A stretch of 64,000 bases of DNA from Capitulum mitella (lineage: Eukaryota > Arthropoda > Thecostraca > Pollicipedomorpha > Pollicipedidae): the NCBI GenBank assembly GCA_030062745.1, contig CP099842.1:20617822-20681821 (forward strand). Direction: 5' to 3'. The translations under genes were made by a program, and so were the position numbers. Shown one piece after another: positions 46,301-53,244 of the stretch. Within the stretch, counting starts at the first letter, position 1, and each line of letters opens with the position of its first letter. Under the pieces are notes generated by a model. It ran no database searches and was not told where the DNA came from. It worked only from the letters and a program-made list of their open reading frames with translations.

Positions 46301-49300
46301 ATCTGCCAAAGCTGCCATCGCTCATTTGTCTCGACTTTATATTGGCGAAGGTATGGAAATGCGGTACATCTTCAACACATACGGTAAATGGTCCCGCCTT
46401 TCCTTGGGGTTTGCGCCATCATTCGACGCTAAGCCGCAATACATCGCCGTGTGGCGGTGCAGTATCAACCCCGGAGGTCAAAGGCGCACCGCTGTGCTCA
46501 GCGCTTCCCTGAGGGTTGGTTGGGTTTTGAATTGAGCTCCTTTGATCAGTACCGATCATTGCAGAGCTATGGGATAAGAAAAAAAAGTTAGGACGATATA
46601 TGAACTGTGCCGGAAAGACGGATGGTTGTTTTTGTTAACAGGATGTCCCCAAAAATGTGACACTAAACTTTGGCAAATTTTGGAAAAAATGGAAAATGGC
46701 GGAAAAACGGCAAAAGACTTAATTTTATTTGTCTATTAAGTTAAGAACGTAATATTTTCATTTCTAATGCTTTTCGTAATTAGTCTACCAAATTTTATAA
46801 CGATAAGACGGTTAGTGTTGATTCTATCACTGATATCACTGTTACTAAGTTGCCTGTTTTATTACAATGATGGTCTCGGCGGCTCAAACACATCCAAATG
46901 CGTTTGGCAAACTTATTCACTACGATCAAGCACTGAACCATGGGAATCGCTCGGATTTTGTTTTCTGCTGCTGCTTTGAGCTCAGCGATTGTCTGCGGGC
47001 TACCTTCACAGACATGGCCCCTCAGGTACCCCTACAGAGAACAAGCGAGGGTTGACAGGACCGCCCACTCCACGTGGAGTCGGTGAGTGGTCACTTTATC
47101 ACCGAAATGAATCTGGAGCCACTCTGATGATTCGTGGGAACAGTGAGATGTGGCCCCATCCTGTGGGAACCATTGATTGACACGCCTTTACACGAGTGCT
47201 CTTCCAATGTGCTCCCAGAACTTCCCCAAGACTTCAATGTACTGGTGCGTATTCACTGCAACCGCGCAGCCGTCGTCTTCCTCGAGCCAGAATGGTCCGA
47301 CAAGACCATGCACGGACATCACCACCCATGCGGTACATTTCAGTGAATGCAGGGGTCGCTGGAGTACGATGTCGAGCTTGCCTTCTCCCTAGCACACATT
47401 AATCTTGAGTGGCCGCTGAGCAAAAAATGTGCCTCATATGTAAACCAGAGATCATCAAGAAGGTTTGGTTCTTCATCGCGGTTGTCAGTGAACCACTGAC
47501 ACATCGACATTCGTTTTTCTATGTCTTGAGGTTCGAGTTTATGGAGCACACCTATATGGTCTGGGTGTAGTTTCAAGCCCTTTTTCAGAATGTTTGAAAA
47601 TTCATTCCTGAACAGCTCGAGCTTTTGGCAGCGACGGCGAAAGGATTTTGTCGGGCGCCCTGATGTTGGGACGGCAGCGATGTTGGCTGGAGCTCTTTGA
47701 GAGTTTGGTCTTCCCGAGTGAGCAGCTTTGTTCGGGGCTGAAGCGCTCATATTATGTACTGTTCCATGAACTCCGAATCTGTGCATCCAACGACAAAATG
47801 ATTATCTGTTAGGGGTGTCGCGTCTTCCAAGACTGAAACGGTGTGCAGACTTCAAGTGGGTCTGCTGGACAGATTTGGTTGTTCCCCACATTTCAGCACA
47901 GAATGGGTTTTCCCCAATTGTAAACCCCATCTTGATCGAGCCATAATTCCGGTATTAAAGAACATTTCGGGAAAATAAAAATATCGTGGCACGTGCAATG
48001 CATACTTATTATTACGTGGAGAGATCGCATGGCTATCTTGAAAACTGCGGCCGTTATTAAAAAAGCAAGGCCCACAATTTTGGGAGACCGCTCTTGTTCG
48101 TTCATTAAAAGTTTAACATTCACATGCAGCCATCCTAGTTACGGATATCGCAGTGGGAACAAGGACCAGAGTTAACGAAGATGAAAAGAATAATGACTTG
48201 CTTGAGGATTGAAGCACGGGCACCGCCACCGGAGAACGCATCCTGCTCTCCGAGGAACCTCAGAAAATTCTAAGAGGTCTTTTAAAGGCTAAAGGAGCCC
48301 TCAGAAAAATGCACATCTAACATTTTTTTTTTTTTACTTTTCGCAACATGGATGGAGGGAAAATTCCTGATGGTTTTATACATGCAAAATAGCATGCGGA
48401 TGAAAATATTCACCGTCAACAAACTCTGGCTGCGCAATGTGCTTGCTAAACGCCAATCAGTGACAGTGAAAAAATACATGATTGTATGATGGGGCTGCAA
48501 GCAAATCAATTCAAAGCCACCAAAAACTTTAATTCCCGCAGCCACGCTAATGAGCTCAGTTTTCCGCCACCTCCATCGTAAACTGTCACGGGTTAACGGA
48601 GCCTACTGCAACATGTGCATTCGTCTACCGGGACCAGGAGTCCGGTCCGCAGCAGGAGCGCACCAGGTCCGGTTCGCACAGGACCGACTGGCCGTCCCTC
48701 TCTGCGGTCAACTCCGGCCAGATCAAAACGTCAGGAGACGGGCCTCACGGCCGGCCGGGATTAGTTTCCAGCGCTGCTAATCACGCTGTCTCCAGGCGCC
48801 CAGCGGTCCGCCAGTCTGATGTCAGATACGCTCAGCTGATGAGGCCCGACCGGGCGGACAGTGACAGCCAATGATTAGGGTTTAGCAGCCAGTGACGATC
48901 GGTAACCCGGCTCGGGCGGCCAGTGAACGGGCTCCGCGGACAGTGACGGCCAGTCAGCATACCGGGATGGAAAGTGACGGGTCAGTGAACAGAATGGAAA
49001 GGCCGCACAGGTGCAGCCAAGGGGCTCGGGCGCTCCGGCGCCCCCTTAAGCCCGCATTTTTGTGAAAACCATTACAAATCGTCTTCTCAGCAGGCGGTTT
49101 TCTTGTGACTTCAGTTCACACTGAGCTCCGGGCCCTCCACCCCTTTAGAAAGTCCTGGCAGCGCCCCTGAAGGTCAGTGATGGCCAGTGACCAGGCTACG
49201 ACGGACAATGACGATCAGTGGCTAGTGCCAATGCCGTCGCACCAGCCAGTGGTCAGATACAGTGAGCTGACCGCGCCGTCAGAGCCGCAGATGGCACTAA

Positions 49301-49743
49301 CGTCATGGTCGGAGCCACCGAACTACCTGTCAGCCATCGCCACCTCTCTTGGTCCACAACAGTCAGTCTTCCATCTGACGAGTCTCAGAAACCGGGCCAC
49401 CTCCTCGCCCACCGCAAGATTTCCTTGCTACATTCAACGTCCTATCCCATTCCCCCTTCCACTCAACAAACCCACCTTCCGTTCACGGAACCGTTACGTT
49501 CGCATCAGATCACCTGGCTCATCCACCAAACTCACCTCTTCTCCCTACAGACCTCCACCACGCCCAGCGCAGCCTCCCCCAGTCAGCGCGGCCCCTCCCG
49601 CCAGCGGACCGCTCCGTCGACCGACCCACCTCGATGCTGTAGCTCTTCTTGATGGCGAACCTCTCGCGGCTGACGGCGCCGATGGTGGCCGAGGCGGCGG
49701 TCGGGGTGGCGGCCGCCGAAGCCGCCGGCTGCGAGCCGCCCAT
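19149..49743 (-). CDS. ple: Tyrosine 3-monooxygenase (tyrosine hydroxylase, pale), 10 coding exons, complete
   Basis: TH converts L-tyrosine to L-DOPA using tetrahydrobiopterin, O2 and Fe(II). It is rate-limiting for dopamine and, in arthropods, for cuticle tanning. Ten exons with matching phases give about 521 residues, near the shorter fly isoform. Order: N-terminal [10 protein letters not shown]; the PKA-type site RRRSL; acidic linker [11 protein letters not shown]-like regulatory domain; catalytic domain with [45 protein letters not shown] and HELLGH (two Fe-ligand His); WFTVEFG (Fe-ligand Glu); and C-terminal tetramerisation helix [23 protein letters not shown] distinguishes TH from phenylalanine and tryptophan hydroxylases. 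Introns 1 and 2 (13.4 and 7.1 kb) are full of mobile DNA, and intron 7 contains COG6. No extra acidic exon, as in the longer fly isoform, was found. Confidence 0.96.
19764..19993 (-). CDS. ple: TH coding exon 9 (iron-ligand glutamate)
   Basis: [20 protein letters not shown] then [20 protein letters not shown] and [20 protein letters not shown], phase 2 at GTGCGA. The start at 19993 is the copy giving the standard [11 protein letters not shown] join. Six upstream repeats of its first 39 bp offer competing acceptors, most of them in frame. Confidence 0.88.
19955..20240 (-). repeat. 39-bp minisatellite derived from TH exon 9 and its acceptor
   Basis: Units of 39 bp read TACTGGTTCACGGTGGAGTT...CGGCAGATG on the minus strand. 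CAG-ATG junctions fall at 19993, 20032, 20071, 20110, 20157, 20196 and about 20235. Spacing is 39 bp throughout except one 8-bp insertion. Copies nearest the exon are near-identical; those farther upstream decay. Each of the nearer units codes [17 protein letters not shown] residues without a stop. Confidence 0.92.
20407..20533 (-). CDS. ple: TH coding exon 8 (iron-ligand histidines)
   Basis: [20 protein letters not shown] then [20 protein letters not shown], phase 0 at GTAAAG. The two His of HELLGH are iron ligands in this family. Confidence 0.96.
20700..22361 (+). promoter_or_regulatory. COG6 5' region inside TH intron 7
   Basis: The COG6 first coding exon follows a CTTCAG acceptor, so an untranslated exon should lie upstream. 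A short CpG-rich patch at about 20820-20980 is the best promoter candidate. From about 21180 onward the sequence is AT-rich and nearly without CpG. No TATA box is clear. Confidence 0.35.
22362..22466 (+). CDS. Cog6: COG6 coding exon 1
   Basis: ATG at 22362 shortly after acceptor CTTCAG, 35 codons ending KQLEDDK, phase 0 at GTATGA. Low CpG, unlike the later exons. Confidence 0.9.
22362..25654 (+). CDS. Cog6: Conserved oligomeric Golgi complex subunit 6, complete, four coding exons
   Basis: COG6 is a lobe-B subunit of the COG tether, which recycles Golgi glycosylation enzymes by capturing intra-Golgi vesicles. The exons give about 629 residues (human COG6 is about 657). The N-terminus [19 protein letters not shown] is followed by a coiled-coil helical region ([20 protein letters not shown]). 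Then come [41 protein letters not shown] and the signature [28 protein letters not shown] (written in two parts). Phases are 0, 0, 2. The last exon (388 residues) is about 75% GC. The gene lies wholly in TH intron 7 on the opposite strand. Confidence 0.96.
22771..23265 (+). CDS. Cog6: COG6 coding exon 2
   Basis: 165 codons, [20 protein letters not shown] to [12 protein letters not shown], acceptor GTCGCAG, donor GTGCGG, phase 0 both ends. Heptad-rich helical segment. Confidence 0.94.
23702..23823 (+). CDS. Cog6: COG6 coding exon 3
   Basis: [20 protein letters not shown] then [12 protein letters not shown], acceptor TTTCAG, phase 2 at GTAAGT. Confidence 0.94.
24487..25654 (+). CDS. Cog6: COG6 coding exon 4 (C-terminal)
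   Basis: [20 protein letters not shown], then the [20 protein letters not shown] signature, to QMKALLVV and TAG at 25652-25654. The large open frames on other strands here are GC-rich shadows. Confidence 0.95.
25655..26714. other. COG6 3'UTR and rest of TH intron 7
   Basis: No gene recognised. No AATAAA close to the COG6 stop; the first candidate on the plus strand is near 26366. GACGCCATACTCACGG / GACGCCATACTTACGG phrases recur at about 26290 and 26701, suggesting a degenerate repeat that includes the donor of TH exon 7. Confidence 0.4.
26715..26850 (-). CDS. ple: TH coding exon 7
   Basis: [20 protein letters not shown] then [15 protein letters not shown] and [10 protein letters not shown], phase 2 at GTGAGT. 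Carries pterin-binding loop residues. It has no internal Met on this strand, so a Met-start ORF search misses it. Confidence 0.95.
27204..27400 (-). CDS. ple: TH coding exon 6
   Basis: [20 protein letters not shown] to [16 protein letters not shown], phase 1 at GTGAGT. Confidence 0.95.
27741..27897 (-). CDS. ple: TH coding exon 5
   Basis: [20 protein letters not shown] then [20 protein letters not shown], phase 2 at GTGAGC. Start of the catalytic domain. Confidence 0.95.
27913..28150. repeat. GGTCA-rich array in TH intron 4
   Basis: Irregular repeats of AGGTCAGGTCAGGTTA / GGCCAGGGTCAGG over about 235 bp, directly upstream (in minus sense) of TH exon 5. Contains many AGGTCA hexamers. Confidence 0.8.
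28470..28653 (-). CDS. ple: TH coding exon 4 (ACT domain)
   Basis: [20 protein letters not shown] then [20 protein letters not shown], phase 1 at GTGATG. VQHVESR-like and LIRSLRQS-like motifs are diagnostic. Confidence 0.93.
28873..29015 (-). CDS. ple: TH coding exon 3 (acidic linker and start of ACT domain)
   Basis: Split Asp, then [19 protein letters not shown] and [14 protein letters not shown], phase 0 at GTGGGG. Matches the insect TH segment with SLGRILKxIE. Confidence 0.92.
31216..31250. repeat. Perfect 17-bp inverted repeat
   Basis: CTTCGTTAGCGTTTCAG, one T, then its exact complement CTGAAACGCTAACGAAG, within the hAT-like element. Confidence 0.95.
31630..32650. repeat. GGCCGGCAGGGGCCC minisatellite
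   Basis: Degenerate 20-35-bp units around ACAGGCCGGCAGGGGCCC, interrupted at 31919-32197 by a MITE. Long open frames on both strands here are repeat by-products. Confidence 0.85.
31919..32197. mobile_element. hAT-type MITE, copy B
   Basis: Begins CAGGGACTTAGCC and ends GGCTACGTACTTCCCTG. The interior matches copies A and C. It sits within the minisatellite, and no target duplication can be recognised. Confidence 0.75.
34303..35507. mobile_element. piggyBac-type non-autonomous element (1.2 kb)
   Basis: Flanked by TTAA on both sides (34299-34302 and 35508-35511), with inverted ends CCCTATTCCCGG. TTAA duplication plus CCCT ends is characteristic of the piggyBac superfamily. The 3' terminus also has a palindromic GGGGGGCGG/CCGCCCCCC block with a counterpart near the 5' end after a short insertion. 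No transposase coding capacity. Confidence 0.8.
36143..36254 (-). CDS. ple: TH coding exon 2 (PKA site)
   Basis: Acceptor [23 protein letters not shown] then [12 protein letters not shown], phase 1 at GTACGC. The Ser in RRRSL is equivalent to the regulatory Ser phosphorylated in animal TH. Confidence 0.93.
37106..38106. repeat. Dispersed 1-kb repeat, copy 1
   Basis: Runs parallel to the sequence at 40300-41278: GCCTGAATCTCAAGGG near the start, TGACCTCAGGTCAATGGCTG at 37640, and CTCTCGCAATG...AACCTCAGGGG near the end. Ends CACGGGTTAA. Non-coding, superfamily unknown. Confidence 0.8.
38766..38810. repeat. Hairpin with 18-bp stem
   Basis: CTGATATGTGATGAAGTT, a 9-nt loop, then AACTTCGTCACATATCAG. 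All 18 positions pair, with one G-T wobble. Confidence 0.9.
40300..41278. repeat. Dispersed 1-kb repeat, copy 2
   Basis: Same orientation as copy 1, about 2.2 kb away, clearly homologous along its length but with indels. Ends GCGGGTTAGG. Confidence 0.8.
43009..43267. mobile_element. hAT-type MITE, copy C
   Basis: Begins CAGGGACGTAGCCGG and ends GGTTACGTGCCTG, flanked by a perfect 8-bp duplication ATCGATTC (43001-43008 and 43268-43275). Same orientation as copy B, opposite to copy A. Confidence 0.9.
44137..44156. repeat. Perfect 20-bp palindrome
   Basis: CATCTTGAGATCTCAAGATG, centred on a BglII-type AGATCT. No function evident. Confidence 0.9.
46023..48307. mobile_element. Decayed Tc1/mariner-type transposon with long inverted repeats
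   Basis: About 133-bp near-identical inverted repeats (46023-46155 and 48175-48307), reading TTTCTGAGGGCTCC inward to TTTTCATCTTCGT, bracket a 2.3-kb element. The interior carries broken transposase coding on the minus strand. The exact outer ends and a TA duplication could not be fixed. Confidence 0.8.
46930..47786 (-). pseudogene. Transposase remnant, Tc1/mariner-IS630 class
   Basis: Three pieces in shifted frames. First: an RRRC...[14 protein letters not shown]-type segment ending [15 protein letters not shown], where the family normally has FTDEAHF, so the first catalytic Asp is Tyr here. Second: [20 protein letters not shown], stopping at TAA. Third: [13 protein letters not shown] with the second catalytic Asp, then a stop before [20 protein letters not shown]. 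The motif usually between these last two is damaged. Not functional as written. Confidence 0.8.
49630..49743 (-). CDS. ple: TH coding exon 1
   Basis: From [15 protein letters not shown] to [10 protein letters not shown], phase 0 at GTGGGT. The frame stays open to another ATG at 49812. A TATATAG box at 49825-49831 would place the cap site near 49800, downstream of that ATG, so I prefer 49743. Confidence 0.75.
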
Positions 49744-49824
49744 GCCGGAGGAGGGCGCCGCCGCCGCGCCCCGCCACTGGTACCGCAGCACGCCGAGCCG
49801 GCCAAAGTCCATCGCCGCCGGCCG

Positions 49825-49831
49825 CTATATA
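49825..49831 (-). promoter_or_regulatory. Putative TATA box of TH
   Basis: TATATAG on the minus strand in an otherwise very GC-rich stretch, about 85 bp before the preferred TH start codon. Expected cap site near 49800. Confidence 0.55.
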
Positions 49832-49917
49832 GCCGACTGCGCGCGGCCGCGGCGACCCGCCCACGCGCGCTGCCGGCCCGCCCCCGGGCGCCGGCTCGCC
49901 ACGCCCCGCAGCCGGCG

Positions 49918-50095
49918 GCGACCCACTGCCGGCGACGGGCCGGTCTGCCCTGCGGCGACCCACTGCCGGCGGCGGGCCGGTCTGTCCTGCGGCGACCCAC
50001 TGCCGGCGGCGGGCCGGTCTGCCCTCGGCGGCAGGCCGGTCTGCCCTGCGGCGACCCACTGCCGGCGGCGGGCCGGTCTGCCCTGCGGAGAGGCC
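49918..50095. repeat. 37-bp minisatellite upstream of TH
   Basis: GCGACCCACTGCCGGCGGCG units start at 49918, 49955, 49992 and 50051, with a partial copy between the last two. It lies 90-270 bp upstream of the putative TH TATA box. Confidence 0.9.
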
Positions 50096-50339
50096 GCGGC
50101 CTCCGGTGGCGGGGACCGCGCTCATCTGGTCCATGATCGACCGCGACGGTCGTATCGGTCTCAGCGCCTTCAGTATCGACAGTGGCGGCGGATCGTATTT
50201 TCAGATGAGGGGCAAGCAACTCTCTGGGCCCCTCAAACGGTGTGGGCCCCCTTTGGCAGCCCCATCACCAGCAAAATTGGTCGTATGCATGGAGGGCTCA
50301 AAAACCAAAATATTTGGAACGACATGAACTAAAAAAAAA

Positions 50340-51440
50340 AAAAAAAACACGGGCCTGCCAGACACTGAATTAAGATCCCAACCTTAAAAGGGCTCCGAAT
50401 AAAAAATCAGAGCCCCCTATGCCACGAATAGGCTTCTTTGGCTGGAGGAGCCTCCCTTAAACCGACCTGAATCCCTCCTGAACACGAAATCTTGGACAGG
50501 CCACTGCAGGGCCCTAGTGCATCTGAGGGTACAGTGGAAGTCAGGGGTCCCTTGGTACACTGGCGCCCCTGTCTTTTAAATGACTCCTGCATACACCGAG
50601 GGCCCTTGGCCCTCTCCAGAATACCTTATACGTGTCTGGAGGGTCTTTGGGCTTAACCAGGAGTTTTGGGTGTATTTGGGACATTTGAAGGTGGTCAGGG
50701 CCTCTGGCCGGGCGTAGCAGCCCTACGTATTTGGGTTATTACTGAAATTCAGGAGCCCTTCCGGCTCCTGACTTCCCGCTTTCCTCCTAATTAAGAGCCC
50801 ATTGGGGTAACTAACATTCAAAGGACCCTGAGCACACCAAGGGCCTCCAGCTCCGTTCAGGTCCAGACTCAAGGTATGTACAGGGTGTTCTGGAAAGGGT
50901 TTGGGACATCGTGTAGTCGGGTGCCAATTGGAAGGACGGTGTTAAAGGACGGTGTGGCTGTTAAATGTAAATTGGGCCCCCGACTTGCGAAGGGTTCACA
51001 GGTACACCAAGGGTCCCTGTCCCCCTCCAGAACACCCTTTACACATCTGAAGTCTTCGGACCTGATCAGGGGCTCTCTGTGCATTTGGGGATACATTGGG
51101 AGTCAGGCGCTTCTGTGGCTGTTCGGGGCCCGTCGGGGCCCCAGAATTTCAAGACACACCGAGGGACCTGGCCCTTTTTGGAATGCCCTTTCAATATCTG
51201 GGGGTCTTTGGTCTTGAACCAGGGGCACTCGGTGTGTTTAGAGCCCTATTAAAGTCAGGGTTGCCGGCCAGACCCAGGGGCCTGATATATTCGGGGGCCA
51301 CTGGGAGCTAGGGAGCCATGTGACTGCTATAAAGTTGAGCTGAGGCCCGTGACTTTTCAAGAGCTCCGAGCATATAAAGGGCCTCTGGTCAGCAGTCAGG
51401 TCCAGCGATCCTCCAGGTATGCAAACGAGTTTCTGGGGGG
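50340..51440. repeat. Degenerate long repeats upstream of TH
   Basis: Phrases such as CACACCGAGGGCCCTTGGCC ... TCCAGAATACC ... TTTGGG.TTAACCAGG recur at about 50594, 51003 and 51155 in diverged form. Starts after an A18 run at about 50331. No coding capacity accepted. Confidence 0.5.
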
Positions 51441-51468
51441 TGGAGAGAGGCTGGGGCGCCTTGGTCAC

Positions 51469-51622
51469 TAGGGGCGGAACGTGTTCCGGCAAGGGGGGGG
51501 GGGGCACCGGCTAGTTTTCGAGTCATTTCTTTCCCATGCAGCGCCATGGGGTTAATGTTAAATTTCGCCAATTAAAGGGGGCATGGTGACCCCGTGCATC
51601 CCCCGTTCCGCCGCCTATGGAT
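51469..51622. mobile_element. Short hAT-type MITE (154 bp)
   Basis: Flanked by a perfect 8-bp duplication TTGGTCAC (51461-51468 and 51623-51630). The ends carry GGGGCGGAACG and its inverse CGTTCCGCCGCC. Includes a poly(G) run. Confidence 0.8.
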
Positions 51623-51630
51623 TTGGTCAC

Positions 51631-53049
51631 CGTTTATGTAATATGCATGCCAACGCGATGATTTCTTCGTTAGTTTTTGAGGGGGGGGGGGGCGGCCTTA
51701 GCGTACTCGGGGCCCACCAGGATTTTTTTTGTTGGGGAGGCAAAATAATGTTTGCTCTAGTTTTTCAGAGGGAAAGGCAGCTGCTCCCGCCCCGCCCCCT
51801 TATCCGCCGCCCTTGTATCGACCGAGGACCCTGCCAGCACATGCACAGATCTGGAGCACGAGGGACAGGACCGCCGGGACGGCGTCAGCTGATCACGGCC
51901 CGACATATCCAGCCGGACTGGACACACCGAGCCGGACATCAGCCGTGACCAGCCGGTCTCGTAACTGCGACCTGCCAGCGGCGAGGACGATTAAACAACC
52001 GCAGAAAGATTCAGCGACAGAATGTGTGATGATTTTAAGTGTTCTACGTGCGTGTTCCGTTGCTGTCTATGGAGCCCGTTGGAACAGGGTTCCCCGAGTG
52101 GGGAGCCATTCATCGCCGCTCGGTTCCACACTACAGGGTTTAAGTTCCTCGGCTCAGATGATCATGTCCTTTTTGACAAGACCAACGCGAAACCCATTTA
52201 CAAATAAACATATAACGTGATACACAACACACCGGAGGCTTCCGCAGACTTGACAAAAGTAACTGCGCACAAGTGACACAAATAACCGTGCTTTACAACT
52301 GTGCTCGTGACTGTTGATGAAAATCTCTGGCATCTTCCCTGAATGGGTGACCGAGGAGACCGTGCCGTAGCCACTGGCTTCGATAATCCGTCAGCGGCCC
52401 TCTCTTCCGCTATCGTCCGCCATTGACTCTGCATAAGTCAGTTCAGCAACCTCTCTGCAGTGGCGCTTTGCCGTCTCATCAAACGTCCACTGTCAGCCAC
52501 TGTCCCATCCTACCTCTCAGTAATCACAAGAGAACCTTGGGCCAAACAAAAGCTATGCGTGGTCAAACGATTTATTGGACTGTCATCGTCAGGTTGATTG
52601 GACGATAGCCGCAGTCGGCCGGCTCATAAGAATGCACCACATTAAGGCCGGTGGGAACAGGCAGACGACGCCGGAACTGAATCTCCATTCAGTACACCAC
52701 CGTGCACGTCACAAGACGACACAGGTTATAAAACGACCAGACGGTGCAACCAACTCCCTCCGTTACGGTCCGGTGAAGTGGTCTGGACATGGTCAACACA
52801 GCCACGCCATTTTATCCATGGGTAACAACAGTCACTTCAAAGCACGTCAAAGGCGGCCGTGAACCGCATGTGGCAACACTGGAAGGACACTGTAATACCA
52901 CACGGTCCGCACGAAACAATCCCGGCCGGTTTCGACGGGGCAGGGAGACATGACCAGACACGGGGCGGCCGGACACAGACACAGCTGACTTCATTGCCGG
53001 GTCTCCAGCCACCGCGACGTCATCGCGGCGCCAGCACGCCGCGATGACG
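51631..53049. other. Gene-free interval between TH promoter and DEAF-1 3' end
   Basis: Poly(G) tract near 51680. Otherwise mixed sequence with no ORF I can assign; the DEAF-1 3'UTR must start at its right end. Confidence 0.5.
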
Positions 53050-53244
53050 TCACTCGGTCTGCGAGACGGTGATGAGGCGGTCCGATCCGTCGGCCAGGAG
53101 GAACATGACGCTGGTGGTGGGGCTGGCGCGCGCGCAGCCGGTCCGGTGGCTGGGCCAGTCCTTGCGGCAGCAGAAGCGGGAGCAGTAGGTGACGCCCCTG
53201 CAGTGGCCGCACTCCAGCAGCGGGGTCCGGTTACAGTTGGCACA
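53050..53244 (-). CDS. Deaf1: DEAF-1 coding exon 9 (MYND zinc finger)
   Basis: [20 protein letters not shown] then [17 protein letters not shown] gives the full MYND set of seven Cys and one His. The tail [19 protein letters not shown] ends at a stop at 53050-53052. Acceptor TTCCAG, phase 0. Confidence 0.92.
   Translation of the reverse strand, partial: CANCNRTPLLECGHCRGVTYCSRFCCRKDWPSHRTGCARASPTTSVMFLLADGSDRLITVSQTE

Larger units (their letters stand above)
36255..49629 (-). other. TH intron 1 (13.4 kb)
   Basis: Holds two copies of a 1-kb unknown repeat, a hairpin at 38766, a hAT MITE and a decayed mariner-type element. Intervals 36255-37105, 38107-38765, 38811-40299, 41279-43008, 43268-46022 and 48308-49629 show no gene I can support. 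Confidence 0.6.

Noticed and set aside
49010-49175. Another hAT MITE with CAGGTGCAGCC / GCAGCGCCCCTG ends
   Set aside because: The ends are loosely similar, but flanking octamers do not match as a target duplication.
49177-50136. 319-residue plus-strand ORF near the TH promoter
   Set aside because: Runs through the 37-bp repeat and antisense to TH exon 1; low-complexity Arg/Pro/Ala.
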